A stretch of DNA of 64,000 nt from Halobacteriovorax vibrionivorans (GCF_003346865.1 NZ_QDKL01000003.1:372001-436000), one strand, 5' to 3'. Positions 1-9,871 are shown, counted from the first letter of the stretch. Translations and numbers: made by a program. Notes: generated by a model from the letters alone, not told the origin.

Positions 1-468
1 TTCATTATCTCTTCTTATCAAAATGAAGAATCAAATATTGTCACAAAGTCAAAAGTTCAAGCAGATAAAGCTATAACAAAAAACACACATAAGCATCATC
101 ATAATAAGAAAGTAAAGTCTCGCTCTATTGCATCTTTGGATACATCACTAAATAAGAAACCGCATAAAGTAGAAACGGAAACACCACAATTTGGACGAAT
201 AAAGAAAGAATTAACTGAATCTGATATTGAAGTTATCAACAAGGTTAAGAGCAATATCCCTGCCCTTGCAGATAGTGAATTTGAAATTGTAAAAAGGCTA
301 AGAATCTCTAATAAGTCGATTTATATCGTTAATCAGACATTTAATGGATTACCGCAATCATTTACAGCACTAATTGATAACAAGAGTGGTCGAATTGAAA
401 AGAGCTGGGGCAAAACACGATATGAAATGCCCCAAGCAACAAGACACTACCCAGCAACTACTTACTAA
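1..468 (+). CDS. Hypothetical protein, 5' end outside the window
   Basis: The reading frame is open from base 1 to the stop at 466-468, so the gene starts upstream of the window; an internal TTG at 136 is not a convincing start. The visible 155 residues begin with a short hydrophobic stretch (FIISSY), possibly the end of a membrane anchor or signal peptide. A basic His/Lys-rich linker with four His close together follows. The C-terminal ~80 residues form a compact region with alternating hydrophobic residues, ending in NKSGRIEKSWG. I do not recognise a family. It converges on the GNAT-like gene and overlaps its end by 11 bp. Confidence 0.6.
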   Translation, partial: FIISSYQNEESNIVTKSKVQADKAITKNTHKHHHNKKVKSRSIASLDTSLNKKPHKVETETPQFGRIKKELTESDIEVINKVKSNIPALADSEFEIVKRLRISNKSIYIVNQTFNGLPQSFTALIDNKSGRIEKSWGKTRYEMPQATRHYPATTY

Positions 469-925
469 CTTGCTTTACCCACTCAGTTGTATGACCGTTT
501 AGGCCAAGCTTACGAGGAGTTTTATGGTAGCCGTGGCTTTCATTTAAAGAATATTGTCTGAAATTATCAATTGAACAATAATGAACAATCTCATCGACAT
601 TAAATTCTTTCGCGGCTTCTTCAAAGAAGTCCATTATTCTGTGAGAGTAACCACTCCCACTATGTTGCATTTTGATTGAAGTATTTTTACAAAGCAGTTT
701 GCTATCTTCTTTCTTTACGAAAGCAGCTGCAATGATTTCATCTGATAGCTTTACTGAAAATAATTGCCAACCATCACTCATCTCTTTTTTAATATCATCA
801 AGAGTCCACTTAAAATCTGGACTATCAGAGAATGCTTCAACATTGTAGTCATACACATCTTTTACATTCTTTTGAGATGTTACTGATTCAAATTTGAGAT
901 CGCCGACATTAATGGCCTTTACCAT
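458..925 (-). CDS. GNAT-like acetyltransferase-fold protein
   Basis: A 155-residue cytoplasmic protein with the layout of a single GNAT domain. There is a central strand pair (residues ~55-75) and a motif-A-like segment SGSGYSHRIMDFFEEAAKE, in which Q/S-x-G-x-G would hold acetyl-CoA. A later NFRQYSLNESHGYHK segment matches the usual C-terminal N-x-x-A/S-x-x-x-Y-x-x-x-GF/Y pattern. The ATG follows a strong ribosome binding site (AGGAAGGAATC). The substrate cannot be told. The motif is weaker than in typical family members, so it could be a related fold without activity. Confidence 0.55.
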   Translation of the reverse strand: MVKAINVGDLKFESVTSQKNVKDVYDYNVEAFSDSPDFKWTLDDIKKEMSDGWQLFSVKLSDEIIAAAFVKKEDSKLLCKNTSIKMQHSGSGYSHRIMDFFEEAAKEFNVDEIVHYCSIDNFRQYSLNESHGYHKTPRKLGLNGHTTEWVKQVSK

Positions 926-963
926 GATTCCTTCCTAGTAAAATTTAAATATAAAAATTGATC

Positions 964-1266
964 TTAAAGAGTTGAGATATACGCAGCAAGATCTTTGAAA
1001 TCTGAGTCTTTCAGATTCTTAATAAATGGTAACATATCTGGGTTCTTTCTTTCACCTGTTTTAAATTGAACAAGTGACGAGTAAATATACCAATCATATT
1101 GGCCAGCAATACGTGGAGCCTTCATTGACTTCTTACCTTCACCATTTTCACCGTGACAAGAAACACAACGATTATATAATGTCTTACCATTAGCAGCGCT
1201 CTGTGCTTGAACACTATTCATTGAAAAAATACCAAGTGTGATAAGTGCTAGGGCCGTTAACTTCAT
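964..1266 (-). CDS. Periplasmic class I cytochrome c
   Basis: A 100-residue secreted monohaem cytochrome. An N-terminal signal peptide (residues ~1-21, cleavage after VQA) is followed by the haem-attachment motif CVSCH at ~34-38. A downstream Met in PDMLPF is the likely sixth iron ligand. The C-terminal helix DFKDLAAYISTL is typical of cytochrome c4/c5-like single domains. The ATG has a clear GAGGAAG ribosome binding site. The System II maturation pair resB/ccsA lies 1.6 kb away on the other strand and would attach its haem. The electron partner is unknown. Confidence 0.9.
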   Translation of the reverse strand: MKLTALALITLGIFSMNSVQAQSAANGKTLYNRCVSCHGENGEGKKSMKAPRIAGQYDWYIYSSLVQFKTGERKNPDMLPFIKNLKDSDFKDLAAYISTL

Positions 1267-1343
1267 TCTACTTCCTCTTTTATATACTCAAAAATTTTTA
1301 ATATTTATTTACCTATAGCTATCTAATATTAACTGTTTATATA

Positions 1344-1958
1344 TTACTGCGCAACCAATTTTATCTTTGTACTCTGATATGAGAAATTCAAATATCTAGC
1401 AATACTATCAAATAATACCTCTTTCAATTTATTGGCCTGCGGGCCACGAAGTCCACTAAATATGATTCTATCATCAAGGCAAACTTCATTCTCTTCTATG
1501 CTAAATAACTGAATTTCACCAATTTCAAACTGGTCTAAACAAGAATTAGTATTTTCAACAAAATTACTAACAGAATCAATTCTCTGTCTCAGAGAAAGAC
1601 TTTCCCATTGCCTCATTTCAACCTTATTGCTCATCAATTGAGAATCAAAATAGTCCTTTTGGATGTCCAAGAGAATCATTTCAAACCACTTTTTTAGCTC
1701 TAAAACACCATCCCAGGCACTTTTTGTAGGATCATCACGCAAGAAGCTTTCTGCTTCGCGAAAACTCGCCATAAACAGTCCTCGAGGGCCAATTTTACTA
1801 ATTATATTTAGAGCACTTACCACTAAAGCTTTTTTTGCCTCAGCATTCTCTTGCGTAGACATAAAATGCTCGTCAAAGAATGTTGGTGATAAGTATTGCC
1901 CAAATTCACTTCCGGAATAGTTTTCTAAGAGAGAATGGGCCTGGTTAGATATATTCAT
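1344..1958 (-). CDS. Hypothetical protein
   Basis: A 204-residue acidic, probably cytoplasmic protein of no family I recognise. It looks mainly helical in its first 150 residues and ends in a basic strand-rich tail. The frame extends 11 codons further to a TTG at 1991, but that TTG has no ribosome binding site. The ATG at 1958 is preceded by an AAAAGAT stretch and is the better start. No signal peptide or membrane segment is visible. It stands alone between the cytochrome gene and a divergent membrane protein gene. Confidence 0.6.
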   Translation of the reverse strand: MNISNQAHSLLENYSGSEFGQYLSPTFFDEHFMSTQENAEAKKALVVSALNIISKIGPRGLFMASFREAESFLRDDPTKSAWDGVLELKKWFEMILLDIQKDYFDSQLMSNKVEMRQWESLSLRQRIDSVSNFVENTNSCLDQFEIGEIQLFSIEENEVCLDDRIIFSGLRGPQANKLKEVLFDSIARYLNFSYQSTKIKLVAQ

Positions 1959-2056
1959 TTTTATCTTTTTGTTAAAGTATGAGATCTGCAAATTATCAAT
2001 AATGTTACATTTTGACCACTAGCTAGCGCAGTAATCTTTTATGTTATCATAATCAC

Positions 2057-2749
2057 ATGAGTGAAAATTCTAAACGCTTTCATTTAATTGATTTGATTCG
2101 CGGCATTGCCGTGATTCTAATGATTATCTTCCACTTCACCTATGACCTGGATATATTCGGATATGTTGATGTCGAGTTCTTTAGGCCTGGTTTCTGGTAT
2201 TACCTACCAAGACTTATTGTTACTTTATTTATGTTTTCAGTAGGTGTCTCCATCTGTATGGCCCACCCCGGAAAAATACACATGAGATCCTATAATATCC
2301 GCCTTGCAAAAATTGGAATTGCGGCCTTAATCATAAGTATCTCAACTTACTTCATGTTTCCTAAGAATTGGATATACTTTGGAACTCTCCACTGCATATT
2401 CTTTGCGACTATTTTGATCACGCCACTACGCAATAGGCCATGGCTTAGTGCAACCCTTGCCGTCATAATCCTTATCCTTGAACAAACAAAGTATGCAATT
2501 CCTTTTCCACAAATGGATCATGCATCTCTAGATTATATTGCAATATTTCCATGGGTGGCCGTTTCACTACTTGGTATCACCTTTTTTCATCTCGGCCTAC
2601 ACCGTATTAACTACCCTCAACTTTATCCATTGAGAAAAATACAATTTCTTGGAAAGCATTCATTCCTTATTTACGTTACGCATCAAGTGATACTTTACTC
2701 AATTGTATATGTCGTATACCAGTTCACAAAATGGATCTCTCAATTGTAA
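2057..2749 (+). CDS. DUF1624/HGSNAT-like membrane acyltransferase
   Basis: A 230-residue integral membrane protein with six to seven hydrophobic helices. It opens with RFHLIDLIRGIAVILMIIFH, the signature of the DUF1624 family, which is related to the catalytic part of heparan-alpha-glucosaminide N-acetyltransferase. The conserved Asp-x-x-Arg-Gly and the His at the end of helix 1 are present, as is a His in the last helix (YVTHQVILY). These proteins are thought to move acyl groups across the inner membrane, but the acceptor is unknown here. No clear ribosome binding site precedes the ATG. It is not obviously linked to resB, which starts 86 bp downstream. Confidence 0.75.
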   Translation: MSENSKRFHLIDLIRGIAVILMIIFHFTYDLDIFGYVDVEFFRPGFWYYLPRLIVTLFMFSVGVSICMAHPGKIHMRSYNIRLAKIGIAALIISISTYFMFPKNWIYFGTLHCIFFATILITPLRNRPWLSATLAVIILILEQTKYAIPFPQMDHASLDYIAIFPWVAVSLLGITFFHLGLHRINYPQLYPLRKIQFLGKHSFLIYVTHQVILYSIVYVVYQFTKWISQL

Positions 2750-2834
2750 GTTCTTTGTAAATTAAGCAAAATAAATGGCCTGACTTCAGGGAAAATGCTA
2801 TTCAAAGTAGCAAAGAAGGAAAGGCCAAGTATCA

Positions 2835-4505
2835 ATGATTACAGAAAAATTAACGAATAAGATAAATTATAAGTATCTTGAGCGCACAATCGGCTCAATG
2901 AAGTTTGCAGTTATTATTATCGCTTTATTTTCATTAGCAATGACTGTGGGAACATTTGTTGAAAGCTATTACGGAACTGACTTTGTAGGGCGCCTGATCT
3001 ATAAGACTTGGTGGTTCATGGCCATCCAATTCTTCATGTGTCTGAGTATCCTATTTGCGGCCTTTGTAAGACTCCCTCCTAAAAAGCGTCTCTATGGATT
3101 TTATACAATTCACACAGGTCTAATCGTAATTGGAATAGGCTCATTCGTTACATATATCGCTGGTATTGACGGGACGATTCACCTTCGTCCAATGACTCCA
3201 TCAAGACAAGTTGTTTTAAATGAAGATGTAATCGAGATCACACGCCCTGATGAAAATACAAGGGCCGTTCTTCCTCTTCCATATACAGCATTTGATAAGA
3301 ATATTGATGTCAAATATAAAGACGTTGAGATTGGACGTTATATGCCATTTGCTGAAAAACAAATGGAATGGCTACCAGCTCTTGATGAATCTGAAAATAG
3401 TGAGAATACTCATTCTTCAAGTTACATTATTTCAAACGATAACGTTGCTCAAGACTTCACACTAAGCCTTCATCCAGAAGCATATGACTTTGAAGCATCT
3501 CTATCAATGGGATTATTAAATATCACTTACCTACCAAAAACATTGGCACCATGTATTAGCCGCCCAGGAGATAGCGGATTAATACTTTGGGATTCAAGAA
3601 ATTCAAAATGTTTCACGGCCGAAGATAAGAATATAAAAGTAGAAAAAACAAGCTCTGATAAAAGATTCTTCGTTATTAAAGATGAAGGCAATGTATATTC
3701 ATTTCTACCTGATTTAAGCCCATGGGCCCTCGACAGTAATTTAAAACCAGTCATGAATGCACCAATTCGTGTTTTTTCAATGAATTTATTTAAAGAAAAA
3801 CCGAACCTCTTCCTATTTGGCCGCCAGGCTTCATTCTGGGACAAGTACGAAGAAAAATGGGTTAGCCAAGAATTCGATAACAATGGTGAGATGACTCTAC
3901 CTTGGATGGGCTTCACATTAAAACTAATACGCCATGAAGATAATCTTGTACCGACAATGGTACCTCACTCGACATTACCAATTCAGCAAAATGGTTCTCT
4001 TGTAAAAGGTGCCACTAGAGCGGCCAGAGTAAAAGTTAGAGACAAAGAGTACTGGCTAACTGATGATAAGCCCGTAACAGTTCTAATTGATGGTGTTAAA
4101 ACAAATATCTTTTTAACAAAGCGATCATTTATGCTTCCATTTGAGTTTACGTTAACTCGTTTCAAAATGGATAAAGACCCAGGGACGAATCGTCCTGCAA
4201 GTTATGAGAGTTTTGTAAACCTATTCACAAACGGAAATACTACCCCATATCATGTCTATATGAATAATCCATTAAAATATGATGGATTCACATTCTACCA
4301 AGCTTCATATTCACAAGATCCACAAACTGGTCAATATAGTTCAACTCTTTCAGTGAACTTAGACCAAGGACGTTGGATTAAGTATCTTGGTTCACTTCTT
4401 CTTGTTTTTGGTTGCTCTTGGCATTATTACCTAAATTATAGGCCAAAGAAGAAGAATAAGGACCTACTTGGACTTGATGAAGAAACAGGAGACCTAAATG
4501 CTTAA
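2835..4505 (+). CDS. resB: System II cytochrome c maturation protein ResB/Ccs1
   Basis: A 556-residue membrane protein that, with CcsA, carries haem to the periplasm and attaches it to apocytochromes c. Three N-terminal membrane helices (residues ~22-45, 58-78, 92-112) precede a large periplasmic domain. One further helix lies at ~515-535 (WIKYLGSLLLVFGCSW). A His in YTIHTGLIVIG is the expected haem ligand, and PLKYDGFTFYQASY near the end is a family hallmark. Its stop overlaps the ccsA start by 8 bp, so the two are translationally coupled. Ribosome binding site AAGGAAAGG is somewhat far from the ATG. Confidence 0.93.
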   Translation: MITEKLTNKINYKYLERTIGSMKFAVIIIALFSLAMTVGTFVESYYGTDFVGRLIYKTWWFMAIQFFMCLSILFAAFVRLPPKKRLYGFYTIHTGLIVIGIGSFVTYIAGIDGTIHLRPMTPSRQVVLNEDVIEITRPDENTRAVLPLPYTAFDKNIDVKYKDVEIGRYMPFAEKQMEWLPALDESENSENTHSSSYIISNDNVAQDFTLSLHPEAYDFEASLSMGLLNITYLPKTLAPCISRPGDSGLILWDSRNSKCFTAEDKNIKVEKTSSDKRFFVIKDEGNVYSFLPDLSPWALDSNLKPVMNAPIRVFSMNLFKEKPNLFLFGRQASFWDKYEEKWVSQEFDNNGEMTLPWMGFTLKLIRHEDNLVPTMVPHSTLPIQQNGSLVKGATRAARVKVRDKEYWLTDDKPVTVLIDGVKTNIFLTKRSFMLPFEFTLTRFKMDKDPGTNRPASYESFVNLFTNGNTTPYHVYMNNPLKYDGFTFYQASYSQDPQTGQYSSTLSVNLDQGRWIKYLGSLLLVFGCSWHYYLNYRPKKKNKDLLGLDEETGDLNA

Positions 4506-6012
4506 ACTACTACTAAGCTTTTTTGTACTAACAAACGTTTATGCAAATGTTAATTTTTGCCAAAGTGAACTTGAAAAAATGCCAATTAGGCAGGACGGAA
4601 GAGTTAAGCCTTTAACGGTTCATGCTAAAGAAGTTATTGATCACTTAACGGGCAAGAAGAAAGCTAAAGGATACACAAGTGTAGAAACTTTCTGTCATTT
4701 AAGTGCGAAAGCATTTGGACTTGAAGTACCATTTAAGCTTAAAACAAAAATTGAGCATAAAGACACGAAAAAACTTTTAGATAGCGATGGAGAGATGGGA
4801 TTTGATGAACTCATCACTCATAGCACGACAATTAGAATGGCATACCAAAAAGAAAAGGTAGAGTCAGGTTATAAGAAAGAGCTAAACAAGTTATTAAACA
4901 AAATTGGCCTCTACAATGACATTGTCGGGGGAACAAATTGGCAACTCCCAGTGAAAGTAGGAGCAGAAATAAATTGGACACCTCTTACTGACTTTCTAAC
5001 GAAGGAAAAGATTGATGCCATAGCACAAACTTCTAGTACGCCATTTAAAGACGCATTTGCTCAAGCAAAGAAAGACTATGTGAACCTAAAAGGTGACAAG
5101 TACATGGTTGAGTATACTTTTGATAAAATGCAGTTAACAAAGATTGCATTTGCTTTAACACTTATTGCTCTTGCGGCACTCGTTTTATTTAAAAAGTTTG
5201 GCGTGGCCTTAAGTCTTGCTGCTGTAACTATTATTGTTCAAACAATTTACTTAAGTCTAAGAGTTTATATTTCTGGACGTGCACCAATTACTAATATGTA
5301 CGAAACAGTTATCTTCTCGGGCTATGGTGGGCTACTTCTTTCAATGATCATCGGGCACCTTAAAAAAGAAAAAACATATTTATATATGGGGCTTGCTTAT
5401 AATCTATGTACACTTATGATGATCACATTTGCGACGAATATGGTTTCACCGTCGATTAGCCCACTTGTACCAGTACTAAGAGACAATTTCTGGTTAAGTA
5501 CACACGTTACAACTATTATTATGTCTTACGGGGCACTAGCATTAAGTTGGATTTTGGCCAATACAATTCTATTTAGAAAGGCCTTTGGCGAGTTCTCTTC
5601 AAAAGATGAAACTTATTACAATGACTTAATTTACACAACACTTAAGTATGGTGTGATTATGTTAGCAGCAGGAATTATTCTCGGTGGTGTATGGGCCGAT
5701 TATTCTTGGGGACGTTTTTGGGGCTGGGACCCTAAGGAGACATGGTCACTAATCGTTCTGTGTATTTATATGGCAATACTTCATGGAAAATACACAAACT
5801 GGATTAATAATAATCGCTTTGGAACTCTCGTAGCTGGAGCGTTTATGAGTGTTATGATGGCGTGGTTTGGAGTTAACTATATCCTAGCAACAGGCCTTCA
5901 TTCATATGGATTCTCTCAAGGAGGAGCTTACTTCCTTGGAACATTCTTTACAATTCAGACATTAATTTTAATTTTTACTAATATAAAGATTCACTCGAAT
6001 AAATCAGCATAA
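4498..6012 (+). CDS. ccsA: System II haem exporter CcsA (CcsB-type)
   Basis: A 504-residue partner of ResB that presents haem at the outer face of the inner membrane. It begins with a signal-like helix and a ~200-residue periplasmic region, followed by about eight membrane helices. The tryptophan-rich WWD motif WGRFWGWDPKETWSL sits at ~403-417. Flanking His residues (STHVTT and LHSYGFS) are the expected ligands. In some bacteria ResB and CcsA are one fused protein; here they are two genes overlapping by 8 bp, with AGGAG before the second ATG. A strong terminator follows. Confidence 0.94.
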   Translation: MLKLLLSFFVLTNVYANVNFCQSELEKMPIRQDGRVKPLTVHAKEVIDHLTGKKKAKGYTSVETFCHLSAKAFGLEVPFKLKTKIEHKDTKKLLDSDGEMGFDELITHSTTIRMAYQKEKVESGYKKELNKLLNKIGLYNDIVGGTNWQLPVKVGAEINWTPLTDFLTKEKIDAIAQTSSTPFKDAFAQAKKDYVNLKGDKYMVEYTFDKMQLTKIAFALTLIALAALVLFKKFGVALSLAAVTIIVQTIYLSLRVYISGRAPITNMYETVIFSGYGGLLLSMIIGHLKKEKTYLYMGLAYNLCTLMMITFATNMVSPSISPLVPVLRDNFWLSTHVTTIIMSYGALALSWILANTILFRKAFGEFSSKDETYYNDLIYTTLKYGVIMLAAGIILGGVWADYSWGRFWGWDPKETWSLIVLCIYMAILHGKYTNWINNNRFGTLVAGAFMSVMMAWFGVNYILATGLHSYGFSQGGAYFLGTFFTIQTLILIFTNIKIHSNKSA

Positions 6013-6014
6013 GA

Positions 6015-6045
6015 AAAGGCCCACAAAGTGGGCCTTTATTTTTTA
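6015..6045. terminator. Bidirectional Rho-independent terminator
   Basis: A perfect 10-bp stem (AAAGGCCCAC / GTGGGCCTTT) with a 3-nt AAA loop is followed by a T-rich run on the plus strand. An A-run at the start gives a shorter T-tail on the minus strand. It lies between the convergent ccsA and the secreted-protein gene at 6043. Confidence 0.9.
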
Positions 6046-7260
6046 TAAACTAGATGAAAATGGATTGATGTATTGAGACTTTAATTCTTCTTTCATAAAT
6101 GCATTATCATTCATTTCAAAGTAACCAACTAAAGCACCTTCAGTGATTTGTTGAGTCTTATAGTAAGACTTAATAAATGCATCCACATTATCCTTAATAA
6201 TGGCCGGTAATGGAACAAAGCTAAGCCCAAGTCCAGCAAGCGTTAGAACAGCTCTAAGTCTTTTCACACGCCCAGGTCTATCATATGAGTAAGCAACAGC
6301 TGGAGACCTATCAAAAGTATGATTTCCATCGAATAGATTCACAATTACACGCTCACCATCAAGAGTTACTTCTTGGAAGCTGTAATTTAATCTCTCACCT
6401 ACTTCTGAGTATTTTGAATTATATTGTCTGAAACGGTTTGTTGCCATTCTGAACTGTGAATAAAAGTTTGAAGTACCATATCTTGGCCAGTTAAGCTTAG
6501 CACTACTTGATTCCCAAAATGCGATCCAATCGATTCGAGACTCATAAATTGAAGAATAAATCAGATCAACTTCTTCCTTAGTTAGTCCTAGCGCACTTGC
6601 ATCAGCAAATTCTAAGTAATGAAGCATTAAGTTTTGATGGTAGTGTCTTCTTGTACGAAAAAGCTTTTCTGCTTCAGTAATTACATAAAAAGCAGTATTA
6701 AGCGCAGGAACACTAGATAGTCTCTTTCTCGCTTGATTTAAGGCCCATGAAACAACTTTATAAGTTACATTCTTACGATAGAAGAATGTAGAATTATCTG
6801 GCTTAGCAATAATTGTTGGATCAATGTAATAAAATGCATCCTTAAGCTTTGCTTGGAATTCTTCCATTAATTCTTTAAATTTTGGGTTTGCAAAAATTTC
6901 TTGAAAATTGATTCCTTCAAATGCTCTCATTGAGCGTACAACTCTCTTTACATTCTTTTGAGTTTGAAAATCATTTCCTAGAAAACCATTACCTGTTACA
7001 AATAGTCCTTCGACTTCTGCTTCATAATTTCCAGTAAGACCAGATTGTGCCATTAAGGCCTGTTCGTTAAGAATAGAGTTCTTAACGTAATCAATATAGT
7101 CTTGAAAACGAAATTTTTTGCGTATCGAAAGATCCCTTACGGCAACGATCTTACCTTGGTCATCTCTTTCAAATGAAAATCTGTCATGAAACTTTTGCAG
7201 ATTTGCTGCTAGAACATTACTAGATAAAAATAGCATCAATGCTAATATTAGATTTCTCAT
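6043..7260 (-). CDS. Secreted protein of unknown function
   Basis: A 405-residue protein with a clear signal peptide (residues 1-18, ending in NVLAA), so it is exported to the periplasm or beyond. The rest is mixed helical sequence rich in aromatic residues and Arg. A hydrophobic stretch near residues 338-356 (AVLTLAGLGLSFVPLPAI) could be a membrane-inserting segment. No Cys pairs or catalytic motif stand out. The ATG is preceded by GGAGGAAGATA. I do not recognise a family; Bdellovibrio-type genomes carry many such exported proteins. Confidence 0.7.
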   Translation of the reverse strand: MRNLILALMLFLSSNVLAANLQKFHDRFSFERDDQGKIVAVRDLSIRKKFRFQDYIDYVKNSILNEQALMAQSGLTGNYEAEVEGLFVTGNGFLGNDFQTQKNVKRVVRSMRAFEGINFQEIFANPKFKELMEEFQAKLKDAFYYIDPTIIAKPDNSTFFYRKNVTYKVVSWALNQARKRLSSVPALNTAFYVITEAEKLFRTRRHYHQNLMLHYLEFADASALGLTKEEVDLIYSSIYESRIDWIAFWESSSAKLNWPRYGTSNFYSQFRMATNRFRQYNSKYSEVGERLNYSFQEVTLDGERVIVNLFDGNHTFDRSPAVAYSYDRPGRVKRLRAVLTLAGLGLSFVPLPAIIKDNVDAFIKSYYKTQQITEGALVGYFEMNDNAFMKEELKSQYINPFSSSL

Positions 7261-7371
7261 TATCTTCCTCCATGAAAATATCCTTTTATTTTAAAGGCAC
7301 TCGGAAAATAAATCATAAGATGTAAGAAAAGAAGAGAATGTTTCTAAATTAGTATAGTAATAAGGAAGGTT

Positions 7372-9288
7372 TTATTTTTTACTGGCAGTATCTTCAAGGC
7401 TTTGCATAAGTTTTTCATCTTCTGTTAGCTCTTTTTCTTTTGTTTCTTGAGCAGATGATTTCTCCCCATCTGATTCGCTATCGGCAGATGCTGCCGCCTC
7501 AGCTTCTAAGCGGGCCCTCTCTTTCTCTTCAATAAATCGCTTATTTGCCTCTTGTTGCTCTTGAGCTTCTTTTTCTCTTTCGTCTTTTTTGTGTTGAGTA
7601 TAAACATCATTTACAAATTGACGAAGACGCATTTTTTCTTTTTCACCAATTGCATGAATTAACCCATGATACTTATAGGTATCACCTTCTTTAACGCTCA
7701 GTTTTCCTTCTTGAGGGACAATCTTAACGGCGAAGTTAAAAGGATGAGTTAAATAATAATTTCCATATCCAATTTCTTCTTTAGTAGTAAAAAAACAAGT
7801 GGATTCTGATATCTCTACCAGACTCGCATCACGAATAATAAGCGCATGGCTCATTTCATCTTTTTTACTAACAAAGTATTTTGGTGGATCAAAGTATGTC
7901 TTATTAACTTTTGCATACTTCATAGGATCTTTCTTTCTTAATGCCGCAATTTTAGCATTAATATCTTGCTCTTCTTTTTGAAGTCTTTTCTCTTCTAATT
8001 GATGAATCATTTGCGCCAAGACGTTCATACCAATTTTATTCGGGTTTACTAGAGCATATTGATATGAGTACTTATCTTGAAATGATTTAGATGTATATTT
8101 TGTACAATTTAGAATAATTAAATAAGGAGCATCAGCACCAAAACTTTTTAGCCTTGTAATTAATTCTGAAAAGATAGCATCTTGTTTTCTCTGGAAAGCT
8201 TCAAGCTTTTTAGCGGACTCAGAAAGACCTTCGACATCAACAGTCTTACCAGGCTCGTCTAAACTAAGAGGGTTGCTATTTTTCTTTTTATCGTCTTCAT
8301 CTTCTGTATCGACAAATGTATCTTCATTAAAAGTTGGAAAAGAGTAAACGATAATATCAGGCATTATACGCGTTATATTTTTAAATTCAGAATCAAACTT
8401 TTCATTTATTCTAAATACAAAATCATAAGTATCTGGATGCTTCTTATTGTCTTCAAAATAACTCATATCAGGATCAACCATAAGAAGCTTGGTTCTTTTT
8501 CTTGATCCATAAGAGGCATTTTCATTTACCCATTTCTTTAGGCTCTTACCAAGTTTTAATTTCTTATTGAGTTCATCTTCACTAAGATCTTCGACATTTA
8601 AGCTGAAGCTTCCATCTTCTTTCTTTGCTGGATCGACATATAAATACTCTAGATCAAGCCAGTATCTAGAACCATAGTAGATATCTTCACTACCAGATTT
8701 TAAAACAGAAAAATACTTCGTTGCCATATGATCTGAAGGTAGATGATGTTCCACTTCGATGAGCTTTCCGGATTCAATCTTATTTGCCGTTTCAACGTGC
8801 ATTGAACTAAGGCCATAATAACCAACTCGAGCAATTTCTTTCAATTTAATTGGAGCAGGCTTTTCCAAGGCACCCATGGCAAACTCTTCAGACTCTGCTA
8901 TTTCTGGAAATTTAAACATAAAAGGGTGATACACAATATCGTGAGTTTCAACACCTTTAACAAAAACAAAATCAAGATGATCTGATATGAGATTCATAAC
9001 TTCTTTAACATTAGTTACGAGAGCAACAACTGGAACCATTGAAAAGAAATTGATTTTCTTTAAGAGCCTAGCAAGATCTATACTTGCCTTGTCATTTTCC
9101 TTGATATCAATATAGACAACATTTGGAGCAAATTTGAAAAGTTCATAAATTGAGTGATTAACATTACTTTCATCGACTTTTAGATCGATAAAATCAAATT
9201 GCTCTTTGTGGTAAGTATTGATAAATCGCTTCTTTAGGTCATCCCAGTAACCTAAATCATGGCCAAAGTAAGCGATTTTTTTAGACAT
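7372..9288 (-). CDS. Receiver-like/PilZ-like regulatory protein with coiled-coil tail
   Basis: A 638-residue cytoplasmic protein. Residues 1-115 look like a receiver fold lacking the usual phospho-acceptor Asp pattern (KIAYFGHDLG...NVVYIDIKEND...VPVVALVTN). Residues ~143-220 resemble a PilZ-like barrel (ARVGYYGLSSMHVE). A second receiver-like unit, starting KLLMVDPDMSYF, follows at ~265-440 and is interrupted by an acidic linker. A second barrel-like unit lies at ~484-560. The tail from ~565 is a charged coiled coil rich in Glu, Lys and Gln. It is probably a signalling or scaffold protein; the domain calls rest on pattern only. Confidence 0.6.
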   Translation of the reverse strand: MSKKIAYFGHDLGYWDDLKKRFINTYHKEQFDFIDLKVDESNVNHSIYELFKFAPNVVYIDIKENDKASIDLARLLKKINFFSMVPVVALVTNVKEVMNLISDHLDFVFVKGVETHDIVYHPFMFKFPEIAESEEFAMGALEKPAPIKLKEIARVGYYGLSSMHVETANKIESGKLIEVEHHLPSDHMATKYFSVLKSGSEDIYYGSRYWLDLEYLYVDPAKKEDGSFSLNVEDLSEDELNKKLKLGKSLKKWVNENASYGSRKRTKLLMVDPDMSYFEDNKKHPDTYDFVFRINEKFDSEFKNITRIMPDIIVYSFPTFNEDTFVDTEDEDDKKKNSNPLSLDEPGKTVDVEGLSESAKKLEAFQRKQDAIFSELITRLKSFGADAPYLIILNCTKYTSKSFQDKYSYQYALVNPNKIGMNVLAQMIHQLEEKRLQKEEQDINAKIAALRKKDPMKYAKVNKTYFDPPKYFVSKKDEMSHALIIRDASLVEISESTCFFTTKEEIGYGNYYLTHPFNFAVKIVPQEGKLSVKEGDTYKYHGLIHAIGEKEKMRLRQFVNDVYTQHKKDEREKEAQEQQEANKRFIEEKERARLEAEAAASADSESDGEKSSAQETKEKELTEDEKLMQSLEDTASKK

Positions 9289-9378
9289 TTATAACTCCAA
9301 CAAAGACTTATTTAGTCTATTTTAGCATAAATTCATTTATCTATGTTAAATATTTGAAATTGTTGAAAGTTAAATTAC

Positions 9379-9798
9379 CTACACTTCAAAGTCGTCATAA
9401 TCCTGACCATAATACTCGTCAAATTCCTTAGTAAAGAACCTACGAACAAAGTATTGGCCAACACGAATTGTTGAAATAAAGCCAAAATTTTCCAGCTTCA
9501 ATATTGACTGGTGAATTTCATCAAGTGAAATATTTAGCTTTTCAACAACCTCAGACATAGACATAAGTTGTGAGATACCATGAAGACGATATGGATTAGT
9601 CTTTGACCAAACCTTGCGGTACAGGTACATGAGGATCACAATCTCAACTCGTGATAAACGGTAATTTACAAGAATATCGTCAAAGAAAACTTCTGGAATA
9701 TCAGAAAACGTAGGAACAGGAAACGAATTCGCATCAAGCTTCGTCTCATTTACATCTCGATTCTTATGAGTTGCAATAATTGAATGAATGTCAACCAT
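9379..9798 (-). CDS. Winged-helix-like hypothetical protein
   Basis: A 139-residue protein. Residues ~45-120 have the helix-turn-helix plus wing layout seen in small DNA-binding proteins: LSRVEIVILMYLYRKVW, then SMSEVVEKLNISLDEIHQSILKLENFGFI, then a beta wing IRVGQYFVRRFF. The C-terminus is strongly acidic. The ATG follows a GGTGGGGGT ribosome binding site. No partner is evident: the neighbours are a receiver-like protein and a tRNA nucleotidyltransferase-family gene. DNA binding is inferred from the pattern. Confidence 0.6.
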   Translation of the reverse strand: MVDIHSIIATHKNRDVNETKLDANSFPVPTFSDIPEVFFDDILVNYRLSRVEIVILMYLYRKVWSKTNPYRLHGISQLMSMSEVVEKLNISLDEIHQSILKLENFGFISTIRVGQYFVRRFFTKEFDEYYGQDYDDFEV

Positions 9799-9871
9799 AT
9801 TACCCCCACCGAAGTATTTTCCTTCTTCTATTATCTCATATATTAAGATTGAAAATCTAGTGGTATCTTAT

